From NCBI GenBank assembly GCA_029204225.1, contig CM055102.1, forward strand, positions 62,543,168-62,607,167: a stretch of DNA of 64,000 nucleotides, in the 5' to 3' direction. Below are positions 41,572 through 55,000 of the stretch, one piece after another. The translations under genes were made by a program, and so were the position numbers. The notes beneath the pieces were generated by a model. That model had not been told where the DNA came from, did not search any database, and was given only the letters and a program-made list of their open reading frames with translations. This DNA comes from Diphasiastrum complanatum. Its lineage: Eukaryota > Streptophyta > Lycopodiopsida > Lycopodiales > Lycopodiaceae. Numbering within the stretch: position 1 is the stretch's first letter; every line of letters begins with the position of its first letter.

Positions 41572-42400
41572 AAACATTTTGTTTCTAATGCCAAAGCTTT
41601 GCTAGCTTTCAATTCTGAACCTTTGACAAAAGGCGACACAACACGACTAAACATCAGTCATGCTCCACGAACAGCCAAGAAGATCATCCAAGTACCATGG
41701 GATACAGATATCTGATCTGATATCATGACATCATCAGAAGTGTTCTAGATCATGGCTAATCTTCCACTCTTGTAATTCACGAATTAGTTGTAGATGTTTA
41801 ATTTTTCTAATCTATAAGTTACAAGACGCGACACGAAATTGTTCATGAACTATATACTTTCTAATTGATGCATAATACAGTAAGTCTAATGCTAGTAAGC
41901 AAGACAAGATGTTAAAGACGAAATATACAGAATACAAGTCCGCCTGTATGAGAGACAATTCTGCATAGGATATGTAGATCCAGAAGTCCGCTAGTAAGCG
42001 AGACACGAATTCGTGAGAGAACTGTATTTCTCTCACGCCAACGCATTGCGTGGATCTGTCATGCAGTGCTTGAAGAACCAGAAACATCAATATATGATAC
42101 TGTAGCTATTGTGTATATTATTAATCTATATGATTGTATGATCTTGAATGTAAATTTGTCTGCTACTATTTGTGTGTCTAATTCACTTGTTCATTTTAAT
42201 TTCCCACTTTGGTTTGATCTCGTTGAATGCTGCATTAATCTATTAACGTAGTTCAGTAGTGTCTGACTACTCTCTGAAGGATTGTAGGACTGATACAGCC
42301 GCCAGTGACCAACGATCACATCTGAACTTCCGACGAACTGAACTTGTTTGCGAATCCTTTCACTTTGTGATTCGCTTTGCTTCGCTTCATGATCACCTGG
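41568..42400 (+). repeat. Right arm of inverted LTR-like pair
   Basis: Inverse counterpart of 39080-40015. Clear matches include GAGAACTGTATTTCTCTCAC near 42015 and GTCTAATGCTAGTAAGCAAG near 41885. No PBS or coding region of a plus-strand copia follows it, so it is a solo or orphaned LTR-like copy. Confidence 0.75.
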
Positions 42401-42775
42401 CTACAAGGGTAAACTAATTACAGAGCTCACCTAGGTTTCGTTTCATTTTGTTATGTTTCGTCATGTTTCATTTTGACTCATCTTGGCTCGTTGCAGAGCT
42501 TGATTCTTTCACTTCGTTTCATTTCGTTTTGCGATCTATATGCTTCTATCATGAATCAATGTCAAAACTCGTTTAAGTTTCGCTTCGTTTTGTTTTCATT
42601 TAGAATTCGTCTCATTTCGTTTGGTTGTGTTACAGAGCCTGCTTGATCCAATTCGAACAAAAATAATTCGAGTGTCACGAAAAGTTTTGCGAATCATTCG
42701 TGATTCAATTTTATCAGTTTGTTACCAGAGTTTTTATAGCTAAAATTTTGTATTTTTTCAGTGCATTTATTTAGC

Positions 42776-42862
<87 letters not shown>

Positions 42863-43845
42863 CCTCAGTGCCCACAATTTCCTAGTGAGGTGTGCGAATT
42901 TCAAGACAATGTTCTGAGGTCCAACGAATGTCTGTAATTGGTTTTTTTTGTACAAAATGAATAAAATTGGCTGACAGTACAAAATTGGTCTGATCAGAAT
43001 CTGTGGACATGACAAAAATTGTGGAAGTAATTTTGAAGTTCAGCAAATTATCTACGAATTCTATCAGTGAGAATCTGATGCAAAAAAATAGATTTTTTTC
43101 AATTTCTGAAAAGTTTGACACTGAGCTAGAATTTGTGGAGGTAATAAATGAATCATGGACAGTAAAAATGGGTCTGAGCGAATTCTATCTGGTATGATTG
43201 TGCATTAAAATTTCAGAAAAAGAATGAATCTTGTGGTTGGATAGAAAAAGACTGATTGTAGTTCTGATCTGAGATATCTTGATGTTCTAAATAGAAAACA
43301 TATTGAAAAAAATTTGTCAAAATGTCAAGCAGGCACATCACAGGCCTCTGTGTAGGTGTGCGTATCCTTAAAAAGAGTTGGCCACCAAAATCCTACCAAG
43401 AGAATTTTTTTGGTAGTCATTTCGGAAGAGAGATGCCTTGCTCCAACACCTTCATGAGTTAGTATAACTGAGGACATCATATAAATCTAACCCTTGCTTG
43501 TTAAGTTCTCCTGCAATTAGCGTATAAGGTTTGGTTTTGAGGACCAACGCATGTTGTTTGAGTTTCGATAAAGATGGATCCGTATGGCTTGAAGTTAAAT
43601 ATTCTATAATATCCTTGGCCCAAATGGGTGTAGAGTCAACTTGAAATAAAATGGCATCGGGTAAATCATCGTTGATGCCTTGATGTTGAGTGGCTAAGTG
43701 CCCAAAGCATAGAAGCAGAAAGAATCTGTAGTAGATCCAATACCTACTGATTCCATTAACTGATATGCCAACAGTATTTGGAGTCTGTCCAAATCTTCAT
43801 GCAGAAAAAAGAAGATACCAGGATATGAAATAGTGGATTAAACAT
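42401..43845. other. Non-coding, with TTTCGTTTC-rich stretch and (CT)n
   Basis: 42420-42620 is a low-complexity stretch of TTTCGTTTCATTTCG-like phrases, and 42780-42861 is a pure (CT)n tract. No gene was recognised. It may include the leader of the gypsy derivative that follows. Confidence 0.5.
42780..42861. repeat. (CT)n microsatellite, 82 bp
   Basis: Pure CT repeats. Confidence 0.97.
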
Positions 43846-45659
43846 TTGCAAGAAGGAGAGGAGCTTGAAGCTGCTAAAGCAACAGCCGAAGTTCATTCTT
43901 CACCAATGCAACCACCGAATAATCCACGTATAGATATGAATGCTCAGTTGCATCATCATGAAGAACCCTTCAAGATGACTGAACTAGAAGCACCGCAAAT
44001 AGAATTGCCCAAAAATATTTTGTCTAGTAAGATCAATATTTCATTGGGAGAGTTCCTGAAATTGGTGCCAAAAGCAAAAGAAGTATTAACACAAAAGTTA
44101 ATCAAGCTGAACCAGAAGTCCATCAAGAGCCACTTTTTTGTGCTGGATTTGAAGAATCTAATGAAGTACTCCATGTCGGAGCAGTTTGGGAAAGTGAACA
44201 AAAAAATATCTACCGATACAACACAAACAATTTTCTAACGAAGCAGCTGTGATAGATGGCGGTTTGGGAGTTGATTTCTACAAAGCTATGTGCAAAATGG
44301 GACCTTAAACAGATAAAGCCTGTGATTTTTGTCATTAAGCTGGCTGATCAAGCAACAGTTCGTCCGTGAGGAATGGTTGAATATATACCTGTCAGAATTG
44401 TCGGAGTACAGTTTGTCATTACTTTCGTAGTAATGGACTTACCGGAAGCACCAAATGTCTATTGAGTCCTATTGGAACGCCCATGGTTACGAGTTGTGCA
44501 AGTAATTCATAACTGGGTTACCAAAAAAATCACTTTTGAAAATCGTGAACGTGCAATCAAGGTTGATCCTATAACTTGGACTATCAGACTAGTGGTTCAA
44601 AAAGAGAATGATGATTCATCAACAACGGATCATACTTGTGATCGACGAGTAAAAAATTTGGGAGTTCATTACGACTCTCAAACCAATATTATCAACTGGA
44701 ATCAAGCTCTTGCAACAATTGACTATACAACAGGTTATATGTGTCAACAAGATAATCAATCAGATTTGAGCGAGATTTCATTATTGGATCGAACCTTGGA
44801 TACACCGATCACTTTTCCATTGAATGTGTTGAATGTAGCTTGGATATCAACGGAGCCTATACCAGATTCGATTGAAGATGAACTCATTTTTGTGAGTCAT
44901 GTCTCGACTTATGATGACAATGCAGAACTTACTGATGAGCAGATTCTAAATCATATGGATTTGACCAGATTTGGAGTGCATAATATTCTTGATAAACCAA
45001 CAATAAAACCACCAAAAAAAGTTATATTGAAGGAAGACATGATCACAAGTTCAATGACGAAGAAACAAGCCAAGCAACATTATAATACGATCCTGAAATG
45101 ATAAAATCCTCCTCAAAATATTGATTCAAAGAATGTGCCACCCTTACTGGATAAAGGCAAAAGAAAAGTTAACGAAGATTCATCAAGTCAGAGTTCTAGC
45201 AAGACATTATCGTCTAGGAAGTCTTAGCAGCAGGAGTATATCCACCCTCCCGATCCAACAGTCAGACAATCTGCGTTGTTCGCAAAAGATCTAACTCTAT
45301 TGGCGTCTGTTGCAATGCGATGGGATGATTGTCTTCCTACTTTGGCATTCAATCCGAATAAGCCAATGGCGTCAGAAAGTATTAAGGATCAGTTGTCGGT
45401 GGCCAGATTGTATTTCCGTGCAGCAATGATGGGAGGCTCCTGGGAATCTCGATTCACATCTTGGACAACTTCAAAGTGGATTGTCGGAGCCCACCGTTGT
45501 TTTTTGCCACACAATTTAGATTTCAACACTACCCGAGTCAATTTCATAGAGAAGGTGTGGTATTATTTTAATAAATATTTGATATGATGCAAATAAGAGC
45601 CCATAGTAACTGCATCTCGTAGGTTTCGTGGGACCGCCACAAGTTTTGGTGGGGGATAC
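43846..45659 (+). mobile_element. Ty3-gypsy derivative: protease present, RT and integrase absent
   Basis: The plus strand encodes a gag-end/linker ORF (43846-44238, ISLGEFLKLVPKAKEVLTQK), then a retropepsin. AAVIDGGLGVDFY (about 44240) carries the DGG form of the active site, followed by IKLADQATVRP and VEYIPVRIVGVQFVITFVV (about 44330-44440). The usual end is LLERPWLRVVQVIHNW (44465-44515). Stops interrupt the protease at two or more points. What follows is not RT: a 209-codon ORF (44472-45101) and a 103-codon ORF (45276-45587), both unrecognised and linked by a serine-rich stretch near 45180. A purine-rich tract (GGTGGGGGATAC, 45648-45659) and an LTR come next. No 5' LTR was found. Confidence 0.75.
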
Positions 45660-46858
45660 TGTTGGAGGGTTTGCGGATCCCAAGGCAACCCTAACCCTAG
45701 TTGATAAGTGAGAGGGATTTGGCACCTTGCATGTGTAAGTCGAACCCGATGATCACATAGTTATTTGATAATTAGAAAGTCAATAAAAGGACTTTAGGCC
45801 TTTTTGCGGGACTTTTAATGTCGGAGGGCCTAAATGTCAAGTTAGTGAATAAAGTTGGGTTTTCCTCCAATTTTGATGGTTTTCACTCTTTTTTAAATTT
45901 GAATAATCATGGAGGCAGAAATAGACCAATAGGATTCAGAGGCCAGGCTCCTCCTCTCTATTATAAAACGGGACCAACTAGAGTTTCCTACACATGTCCA
46001 TATCTTCATTTCAATAAAGCAAATTGGTTCGCTTATGAAACGGGTTTATGAATGTCCTTGCTCTCTATCACTTTTCCTCCATCTCTCATGCTTTTATTGT
46101 GTTTGCTAATTGTTGGATCTGATTGTTACTGGGATTGCATGTTTTTATACTTTTTATGAGAGAGAAAGGGAGAGAGAGAAAGAGTAAGATATCTTCATTG
46201 TGGATCTTAGTGTTAATGTCTGTAGTGTTAATGCTTAGGGTTAATGGATGTTAGAGTTAGATCTGGATCTTCCATTCATGCTGAAATATAAAATATGCTA
46301 TCGCTCTCATGGGAACGAATCTATGCGTGACAACTAACTTCATCTCCTTGATGCTAGATTGATTAGATCTTGGATTGAGGATAGGCAGTTAGTGAATAAA
46401 GTTGGGTTTCCCTCCAATTTGGATGGTTCGCACTCTTTTTTAAATTTAAATAATTAGGGAGGCAGAAATGGACCAATAGGATTCAGAGGTTAGGGTTCTC
46501 CTCTCTATTATAAAAAGGGATCAACTCGAGTTTCCTACACATGTACATATCTTCATTTCAATGAAGCAGATTGGTTGTCTTGTGAAATGGATTTATGAAT
46601 GTCCTTGCTCTCTATCACTTTTCCTCCATCTCTCATGCCTTTGAGAGAGAAAGAGTAAGCTATCTTCATTGTGGATTTTAGTGTTAATGATTGTAGTGTT
46701 AATGCTTGGGGTTAATGGATGTTAGAGTTAGATCTGGATCTTCCATTCATGCTGAAATATGAAATATGCTATCGCTCTCATGGGAACGAATCTACGCGTG
46801 ATAACTAACTTCATCTCCTTGATGCTAGATTGACTAGATATTGGGTTGAGGATAGGCA
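45660..46858 (+). repeat. Gypsy 3' LTR with internal tandem duplication
   Basis: Starts TGTTGGAGGGTTTGCGG just after the polypurine tract and ends GAGGATAGGCA. Unit A (45841-46387, 547 bp) is repeated as unit B (46388-46858, 471 bp, with an internal deletion). Each unit contains CTCCTCTCTATTATAAAA, a TATA-like promoter element, at about 45950 and 46498. Confidence 0.85.
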
Positions 46859-46861
46859 AGG

Positions 46862-47140
46862 AAAAAAACCCACTACAATTGTCTCATCTTCTTTTATCAG
46901 ATCGATATTGTTGCTGAAGAGCAATGTGTCGTCCACATACAAAGTAATAATGATAAAAAATTACTGCACTATCTTGAAGTAAACATTTGAATCTAAAGAG
47001 CTAGGTGTGTAGCCTTGATCAATAAGGAAAGGATTGATCCTTTGAAACCATGCTCTAGCAGATTGCTTCAAGCCATAAAGTGTCTTATGGAGTTTACACA
47101 CATAATTGTACTTACCCTTGATAATATAACCTTCGGGTTG
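46862..47140 (-). mobile_element. Ty1-copia RT fragment with YVDD
   Basis: The minus strand encodes PEGYIIKGKYNYVCKLHKTL, then LYGLKQSARAWFQRINPFL, IDQGYTPSSLDSN and, after a stop, ITLYVDDTLLFSNN. These are consecutive conserved blocks of copia RT, including the catalytic YVDD. Only this 280-bp piece was found; it abuts the gypsy LTR end at 46858. Confidence 0.85.
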
Positions 47141-48300
47141 AACGACAAGAAAGAAAACTTATCGTGCGCAATAGAATAAACTATCTTCCTCTTTTTTCAT
47201 GCATGACTACGCCTATCAATTTCGAACAGAACAATAGTGATCGAAATCACGTTCGATCTTATAATAACTAACTTTGAAATCATTAGTACTACAATGATTA
47301 CGTAGCCAAACATTAAAACATTGAATTATCAAACAAATAACCAATCACAAAAAATTATAGAAATGCATACATTCTAAGACGAAGCTGAACGCAATAAGAA
47401 AATAGTATTGATTCAGTATGAAAGCGAAACAAATGTAAATGAGTACAACAAGTTTGCTAATTGAAGCCACGTATTCTATGTTATTTTTTTAGCGACTAAA
47501 TAAAATACTGAATTAAGCGCAACTACTGATAAGTAGTAGGTGCAATAGCAATCTCTAATCAACTCTAAAGAACTGAGCTAGAATGCTCAAGAGTGTTCAA
47601 GCTTGCGGGCTTGAGAGAGAGCTAACTATTCAATACTTGATCTGATAATTAAAATATTGAAATATGAACAACTATTTATACTAAGCAATTAGGTCGTCAA
47701 ATGTGGCTGCCAGTTGGTTGGAGTCTGCTGGCATTCATTCAATTCTTCTCAGAAGTTGCTTGTTGATAAGTGGTGACATTTGGCCATAAATAGTTTGTAT
47801 GCATAAATGAACATGACTGTCACTCTGCAGAAATGAACGTAACTATCATCAAGGAGAAAGCGAGAAATGAGAGTTTTGTGAGAAATGCGAGAGTGTCGCA
47901 AAATCTCATTTTCTAAATGTTGGGATAGCTCCACACTTTGCCAAAGTTATTTCCTTAACATTTGAGACACTTTGAAAAAATGCAAAAAATGTGACACTGC
48001 ATTTTTACTCACAATTTTTGGCAAGCAAAAAATGCGACACTGTATTTTTACTTGCAATTTTTGAAAATGTCTCTTTAAGAGAAAATTGACTGTAGCAAAA
48101 AAATGAGTGTCGGATTTCGTAGTGAGAGAAAATTCTTGACACTGTTATCAAACTTCGTGTATTTTTGCAAACTGTGTAAAAACACTTGTAATTCTGAAGA
48201 TTGTGTAAAACATGAGAGAATCCGCAGAACTGGATAAATAATTGGATGAAGATTAAAAACCGATTAGTCGATTAGTAGGAAAGAGAATAATCCAACATAA
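47141..48300. other. AT-rich; no gene seen
   Basis: This may contain the 3' LTR of the minus-strand copia element that follows, but no boundaries were found. A two-copy tandem repeat near 47975-48065 is built on AAAAAATG(T/C)GACACTG(C/T)ATTTTTAC. Confidence 0.5.
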
Positions 48301-51240
48301 CATTCGTGGTAGCAATGTACTCTGATTCAATTGATGATAATGCTACTGAGATTTGCTTTCGACTGTTCTAGGAGATCGGGCCTTGATTGTATAAAAATAC
48401 AAATTTAAAAGTAGACCTTCTAGTATCGATATCTCCTATCCAATTTGCATTTGTGTATCCTTCAAGTATGTTGGTAGGTTGGCTGCGTCCATAATAGATG
48501 CTAAGATGTTTGGTTGCTTGGATGTACTTTATGATTTTTGTGAGTGCTTTCCAATGGGTTAGTTGATAGGAACTGGCTGAGTGAACTAATCGAATATGCA
48601 ATGTCGGATCAAGTGCAGATCATTGCATACATCAGTGAGCCAATGATGGAGTGAAACATATATTGTTTCATCTCCTCTTTTTCTGCCTCAGTTTGAGGAG
48701 ATTGTTCCTTTGACAGCTTCAATCCAGGGTCAAGAGAAAAGAGACTCGGTTTGCAATTGGACATTGCATACTTTTCCAGCACGTTGGTGAGGTATCTTTG
48801 CTGACTGATAAAAACCAGTCTTCTGGATTGAATTCGGAAGATTTTCATTCCGAGACAGTAGTGGGCTGGACCCATATCAGTCATTTTGTACTCCTTGGCT
48901 AGCATGCATTTTGTTTCATCATATTTAGATTGTTACTGAAGATACCTGAATTAAAAATTTCTCAAGCGTCTCCCTTGTGACTGATAAATCAATCTTCTAT
49001 AAAAATGAAATCTCTACTCGTGAATGATTTTTCTGTTTTCATATTGTAGAGCTTGTATGTCTTGTGATCTGGGGAGTAGCCAATGAAAATTGATTTTGTG
49101 TTTTTGTCATCCAGTCTCTTCTTGAGATCTTCAAAGATCTAAGCATAAGCAATGTAACCAAACACTCTGATATTCTTGAATGATGGTTTCAATCCTGTCC
49201 ACACCTCATAAGGTGTCTTGCCATTTAGGGCTTTGGTGATGGATCGATTTTGTAGATAGGTGGTTGTTGAAACAACTTCTGTCCAAAATTTCTTCCAAAG
49301 AGAGACATAGGCCAGCATGCTCTTGGCACTTTCGATGAGTGTCTGATTCTTCCGTTCAGCTACACCATTGGACTGAGGTGAGTAGCTCGTTGTGAATTAT
49401 TGATGTATTTCGTTGGCCTTGCAAAACTCCTTAAATTCAGTGGAGATAAATTCTCCCCCTCCATCTGTGCGTAGGGCTTTGATCTTCCACTGGGTCTGAT
49501 TTTCAGCAGCGTCTTAAATTGCGTAAAGAACTTGAATGCCTCTAATTTGTTCTTCAAAAAATAGGTTGCAATCCTTCGAGAGAAGTCATCGATGAAGGTT
49601 AGGAGGTATAGAGCTCCCCCTTTAAGCAGTCTGCATCGGGCCATAGATGTCGTTATGCACAAGATCTAGCAGGGCTTTGGAAGCATGAACTTAGTCAGAA
49701 ATGAAAGGACTTCTAGCATGCTTGCTGATTATACAGCTTTCACATGGAGAAGTTGGCTTCTTGACAGAAGACAAATCTTGTACTAGTTTCTGAGTCGACA
49801 TTTGTTGAATACTATTGAAGTCCAAATGGCCTAATCTGAAATGCCAAAGCATATTAGATGATTTGGATGTTGAGGTGTGAAGAGCTTGACTATTGGAAGA
49901 ATGACAATGGCTGAGTTTGTAGAGATTGTCACTTCCTCTCTCGAAAGCTAAAATTTTCTGAGATTTGTCAAGGATCGTGTAGCCGGTTGTATCGAATTTG
50001 ACCCTCTAACTTGAATCAATGATTATGCTAGTTGAAAGCAGATTTTTGGTCAGATTTGAAACGTGGCAAACATTGACTTCACCTTTCTGAAATTCGATTC
50101 TGACTGTTCTTTCATCTTGAATCAAATGTGATGGGTTGTCTTCAAATTGCACAACTCGAGAATGGGTGAAAGATTTATAATTCTTGAACCAATCTTGATG
50201 GTGAGTCATGTGTTGAGTTGTTCCAAAATCGAGATACCAAGAACCGATATCATGTTGTTCTCCAACCTTGGTCATAACGGTTGCTTATCTTTCTCTTGCT
50301 GTTGTATTGAAAAACTGGTTGAGGAAAAATTCGCTTGTTGTTGGAACTTCTTCTTCTTCGCATTGTTGAGTTTCAAAGTTCTGTAGTCCTTGATCAGATG
50401 TCCAATTCTCTTGTAGTCTGTAGAATAGTTTCTGCTTTGGTTGGAAAGATGAAGTGCTCAAATTCGACCTTGAGCCAGAATTTGATCCAGAGTCAAAATT
50501 TGATCCTGACTACATATCGCTCTTCTTTTTGGATCTGAATTTTTTATTTTTGAAATATAGAGCTTGAGGATTCGACCTTGTGCTTGAGGAGGTTGCAGAT
50601 CTTCTGGCCTCCTCTTGTTGAAGTAATGAAATCACTCTTGAAAGGGTGATGTTCTCCTGGATTGAAATTTATAGGACCCAGTTCTCATAGGCCTCAGGAA
50701 GACTCGATAATAGAGTCATAACATCATCGGTATCTTCAATGACTGAGCTAGTTGCAGTCATCTGCTCCATAAGATTTTGGAAAGTGTTGATGTGGCTTGA
50801 AACACTTACTACTTCAGACATTCTTAGGGTGAAGAATTTCTTCCTCCAATGGAGTTTGGAGGAGACGACCCCGATATCGTAGAGTGTTGCTAGGATGTCC
50901 CATGCATCTTTAGTAGTCTTAGTAGCTCTTATGTGACTGATTTGATTGTCTTTGATGTTGAAAGTGATCATGGCAAAAGCCTTGTCATCTTTCAGTCTCC
51001 ATTTGGTGATAGTGGCTGCATCACCTTCAGGCTTAACTTCTGTGCCATCAGTGGCCTACATTTGTCTAGAATCTACTTGGCCATCGCTATGTCTGCAACC
51101 CATCTATTTGCAATCTGGATTTTCCATAGCGAGCCTGGTGACAACGTTCTGCAGTTGCCTTCCCGTTGGTCTCACCATGTATCCAACCACCACTGACAAA
51201 ACCAATAGCAAACAACAAAGGGATTGCGATTGAAGGAGTG
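48301..51240 (-). mobile_element. Ty1-copia element, full domain order but decayed
   Basis: On the minus strand from 51240 down: gag (50971-50669, ATKTTKDAWDILATLY and KKFFTLRMSEVVSVSSHI); a gag end with damaged zinc knuckle near 50400; protease (50275-50006, WYLDFGTTQHMT, where the DSG active site is DFG); pre-integrase and integrase (about 49980-49000, LLTFIDDFSRRIATYFLKNK); RT end (48905-48609, YKMTDMGPAHYCLGMKIF) and RNase H (48601-48368, GYTNANWIGDIDTRRST). The N-terminal half of RT is not seen, so RT is partly deleted. Frames break many times. PBS and LTR lie upstream at 51662 and 51674. Confidence 0.9.
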
Positions 51241-51661
51241 AAGAAGCATTCATGACTAAGGAGTTCTTGCGGCAAATCGGCTACCTAGCTATACATTGAG
51301 GTATGATTTTACTTCACCTCGATAGTTTTTTTATAGACTTTATTTATGTACTTACTTGCTTTCCGTAGGAATACACGTGCTTAAAGTCCTTACTTGCATT
51401 CGGCTATTGAGTGAATGGTGATGTCCCACAGTTCCTTGGCTAGTAGTATGACCTTCATTTTGAACTTCTAGAGATGGTAATTGCTCTCATCGAGTCTGTC
51501 GATAAGAGAATAACTAGAAGACGAATCCATTCTGGTTGAGTGAGATCATTGGTAGAAACAACGATTTCAGATTATTGTTGGTTGCGTGCTTGCTAGAACT
51601 ATGTTTTGATAAATACAAGACTTGATAATTCGCAATAGAAATGCAGATTACTGAACAACTT

Positions 51662-51673
51662 GCTTTGATACCA
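51662..51673 (-). other. Copia PBS
   Basis: The reverse complement reads TGGTATCAAAGC, immediately inside the LTR. Confidence 0.9.
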
Positions 51674-52000
51674 TGTCGGAAATCGATAGGTCAGTCAGCG
51701 AAAGCTCGAGTGGATGCATGTAGGATCGGAAGCACCACAAACAATAGCAAAATATTTAAATTGAATGATTCAGACAAATGCACAGTGAAATGATACAGTA
51801 GTGGGACTAAAAATTTGCACTCTGATTAATATCAAACAGTGAGTACAATGCTTGAAGTGATAATTTCAGCTTACAGTCGTTGAGAGTGATAACTCTTGTT
51901 ACAAAAACTCGAATAACCAAAAGAAATTTTTTGATGAAGATTCTAGGATTGATATACTATACCTAGAACTACCTTTTGTTGCAGTTATTACAACTGCCTC
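51674..52000 (-). repeat. 5' LTR of the 48.3-51.2 kb copia element
   Basis: In element orientation it ends GATTTCCGACA at the PBS and probably starts TGAGGCAGTTGTAATAAC near 52000. The outer boundary is tentative. It directly faces the next, plus-strand element. Confidence 0.65.
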
Positions 52001-52039
52001 ATTATAGTTTGTACAAAGTGGACGGACTGTCAACTCGAA

Positions 52040-55000
52040 GTCTTTGGGTTGGATTTTAGAACGACAATATCAAATTTTATAAGTATTGAAAAAATGTACA
52101 ATGAGCTGTGGGGGTACGTAAATAGTTCAATACCCAAGCCGATAGAACCTGAATTGCTTCCAGCATGGGAAGCAAAGGATGGCAAAGCACTTGCCATTGT
52201 ATCCTTGAATCTGAAAGACACTCAAATTGCTCACGTGTCAAACAACACCACCTCCAAAGAAGCATGGGATATCCTTACAAGCATCTACGAGACCTCAGAT
52301 GTGTCCACTCGCCTCTTCTTGAGGAAGAAGATGCTGACACTCAGAATGAGCGAATGCACCTCAGTAAGCTACCATCCGAACGAGTTCAAACAGTTGCTAA
52401 ACCAATTGGCTACAATAGAATCACCTATATTAGAAGAAGACTCTACCATGTCTCTTCTTGCCAGTCTTCCATCCTCCTATGGCAATTTAGTGTTGCTTCT
52501 TAGCAACACTCCTATGCTGTCTCTACAAAAATTGATAGCAAGTATGTTGCAGGAAGAAGTAAGGAGAAAAAGCTTGTCCACGTCAATGAGTACCAAATCC
52601 ATGGCACTCTACTCAACCAAGCAATAGTCCAAAAAGAAGAAAGACTTCAAGGACAAGAAGACAAAGGCAGAATAGCCAGCAGCTTCGCAACCACAACAAC
52701 AACACCACATCCAATCATCGTCCAAGACCAGGCTATTTTGCAGGTACTGCAAAAGAACCAACCATGATATCAAGGACCGTCGCGTCCTCAAGCATAATAA
52801 AGCCAAGAAGAAGATGCAGCAGCAAAAACAAGGCAACTCTGACATAGCAGAGATTTGCAAGAAGATGAGAGAGCGCTGATGGTACAAGATTAATCCAAAA
52901 GAGATGCCCATCAATGATATCTCGATTCAGGTGCCTCTCAGCACATGATGCCATGCAAAGACCTCTTCTCTACACTCACAACTATAAAATCGAAGTACAT
53001 CTTCTTTGGTGACTCCAGTTCACATCGAGTCGAAGGCCAAAGCTCTATTTGACTACAATTTTCTAATGGCATTACTAGACAGCTTAATGGTGTACTTTAT
53101 ATACCCAAATTAACAAAGAACTTATTGTCTATTAGCAAGATCACTGATCAAGGCTATAGAGCTTTGTTTACTACTAGGCGATGTACTATTTTAGATGAGA
53201 ACTCAAAGGAAATTCTCTTTGTACATACTGAGTCACGATGTTGCAGTTTCTGTGAGTTGTTCAGATGCTAATTTATGGCATCAGAGATTAGGACATCTAA
53301 ACATGCGTTCAATCTTGTATATGCATCATAACAAAATGAACATAAATATAAATGTTGCTACTATAGCCAATCAATCTGTCTGTGAAAGTTGCTTACTAGG
53401 CAAACAACCTAGAACCAGATTTCCAAGAGGACAGGCCAGAAGAGCCAAGTCTATTCTATCACTAATACACAGTGACTTATGTGGTCCTATGAGTGTACCT
53501 TCCTTGGGTAAGGCTCTATACTTTATTACATTCATTGATGACTACTCCCATTTTACCAGTGTAATATTCATTAAGAACAAGTCAGAAGCATGCAATTGCT
53601 TCAAAGAATTCAAGCAATATGCTGAGAATCAGACTGGTCAGAAAATCAAGGCCCTACGGTCTGATTCATGGGGAGAGTACCTATCAAATGAGATGAAGGA
53701 CTATCTGTTGTCATGTGGCGTGCACCATCAATTTACTACAAGCTACACTCCTCAACAAAATGGAGTAGCTACAGAAGAACCACACACTGTTGGAAGCTGC
53801 ATGATCCATGACAACCAACACCCATTTACCTCAAACATTCTGGGCATAAGCAATCTCTACGACCTGCTATTTGCAGAACTACTCTAGCACTAAAGTAGTT
53901 GATTTCAAGACACCGTTTGAAGCCTACTACAGATACAAACCAAGCTTGAAACATCTACGTGTTTTCAGATGTCTCTACTATGCACAAGTGCCATCTGATC
54001 TGAGGAAGAAGCTGGACCCAGTAAGTTGTAAGAACATCTTCATCAGCTACTCAACGTCGCATAAAGCATATCGCATCTATGATGTTGACTCAGGTCAGAT
54101 CTCAGTCAGCCGTGATGTTGTCTTTCTTGAGAACAAGTATCACGGTTTCAAGCAGAAGCAGCCGATACAAGAGTATGCCACAACAGCTCCACCATCCATT
54201 GCTAGGCAACGACCTACAACTGTTTAGACAAAGGAGTTTGTCCCAACAGCTCCGCTTATCATCGATGGGCCCAGACCCATGATTTTTCAGCCACAAGATG
54301 CTACGATCCGAGTCATTCATCATGGAGAACCATCCACTCAAGCACCTGCAGGTTAAAGGTCTGCAAGACAATGACAGCAACCTGATCGTTTTGTCCCTCA
54401 GACGTTCATCAGTCACAATAAACCTGCCATAGTTGCAGAAGCTCTATCAATGCCCAATGCAAACAATTGAAAGGCTGCCATAGATGCTGAGTATCAGCTC
54501 TAATGAAGAACAAGTCCTGGAGTCTTGTCAATCCTCTTACTGGTGTAAAACCAATTGACTCCAAGTGGATCTTTAAGCTGAAGCTTAAGCCAGATGGATC
54601 CAGATCCAAATGGAAAGCTAGTCTGGTGGTTAAAGACTTTGAACAAGTATATGGGATAGACTACACTGAGACCTTTAGTCCAGTGGTAAAGCATCAGTCT
54701 ATTCGTACCTTACTAGCTATAGCTGTTGCAGAAGATTTGGACATTCACCAGATGGATGTCCAGACATATTCCTACATGGATTTATACAAGAAGATATATT
54801 CATCTATCAACCAGAAGGTTACATCCTTCAAGGCAAGGAGCATCTGGTATGTAGATTGCACAAGGCTTTATATGGTCTTAGGCAAGCTCCCAGGGCCTCG
54901 TATGATAGAATTAATCACTTCTTGTTGCAGCACAATTTTATTTCTTGCTCTGCAGACTGCAATATATATCTCAGGCGTAAAGGGTCAAGCTATGTCATAA

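Noticed and set aside
41141-41654. 154-codon plus and 106-codon minus ORFs
   Set aside because: Open frames through an 18-bp minisatellite, which keeps any frame open; composition is purely repeat-derived.
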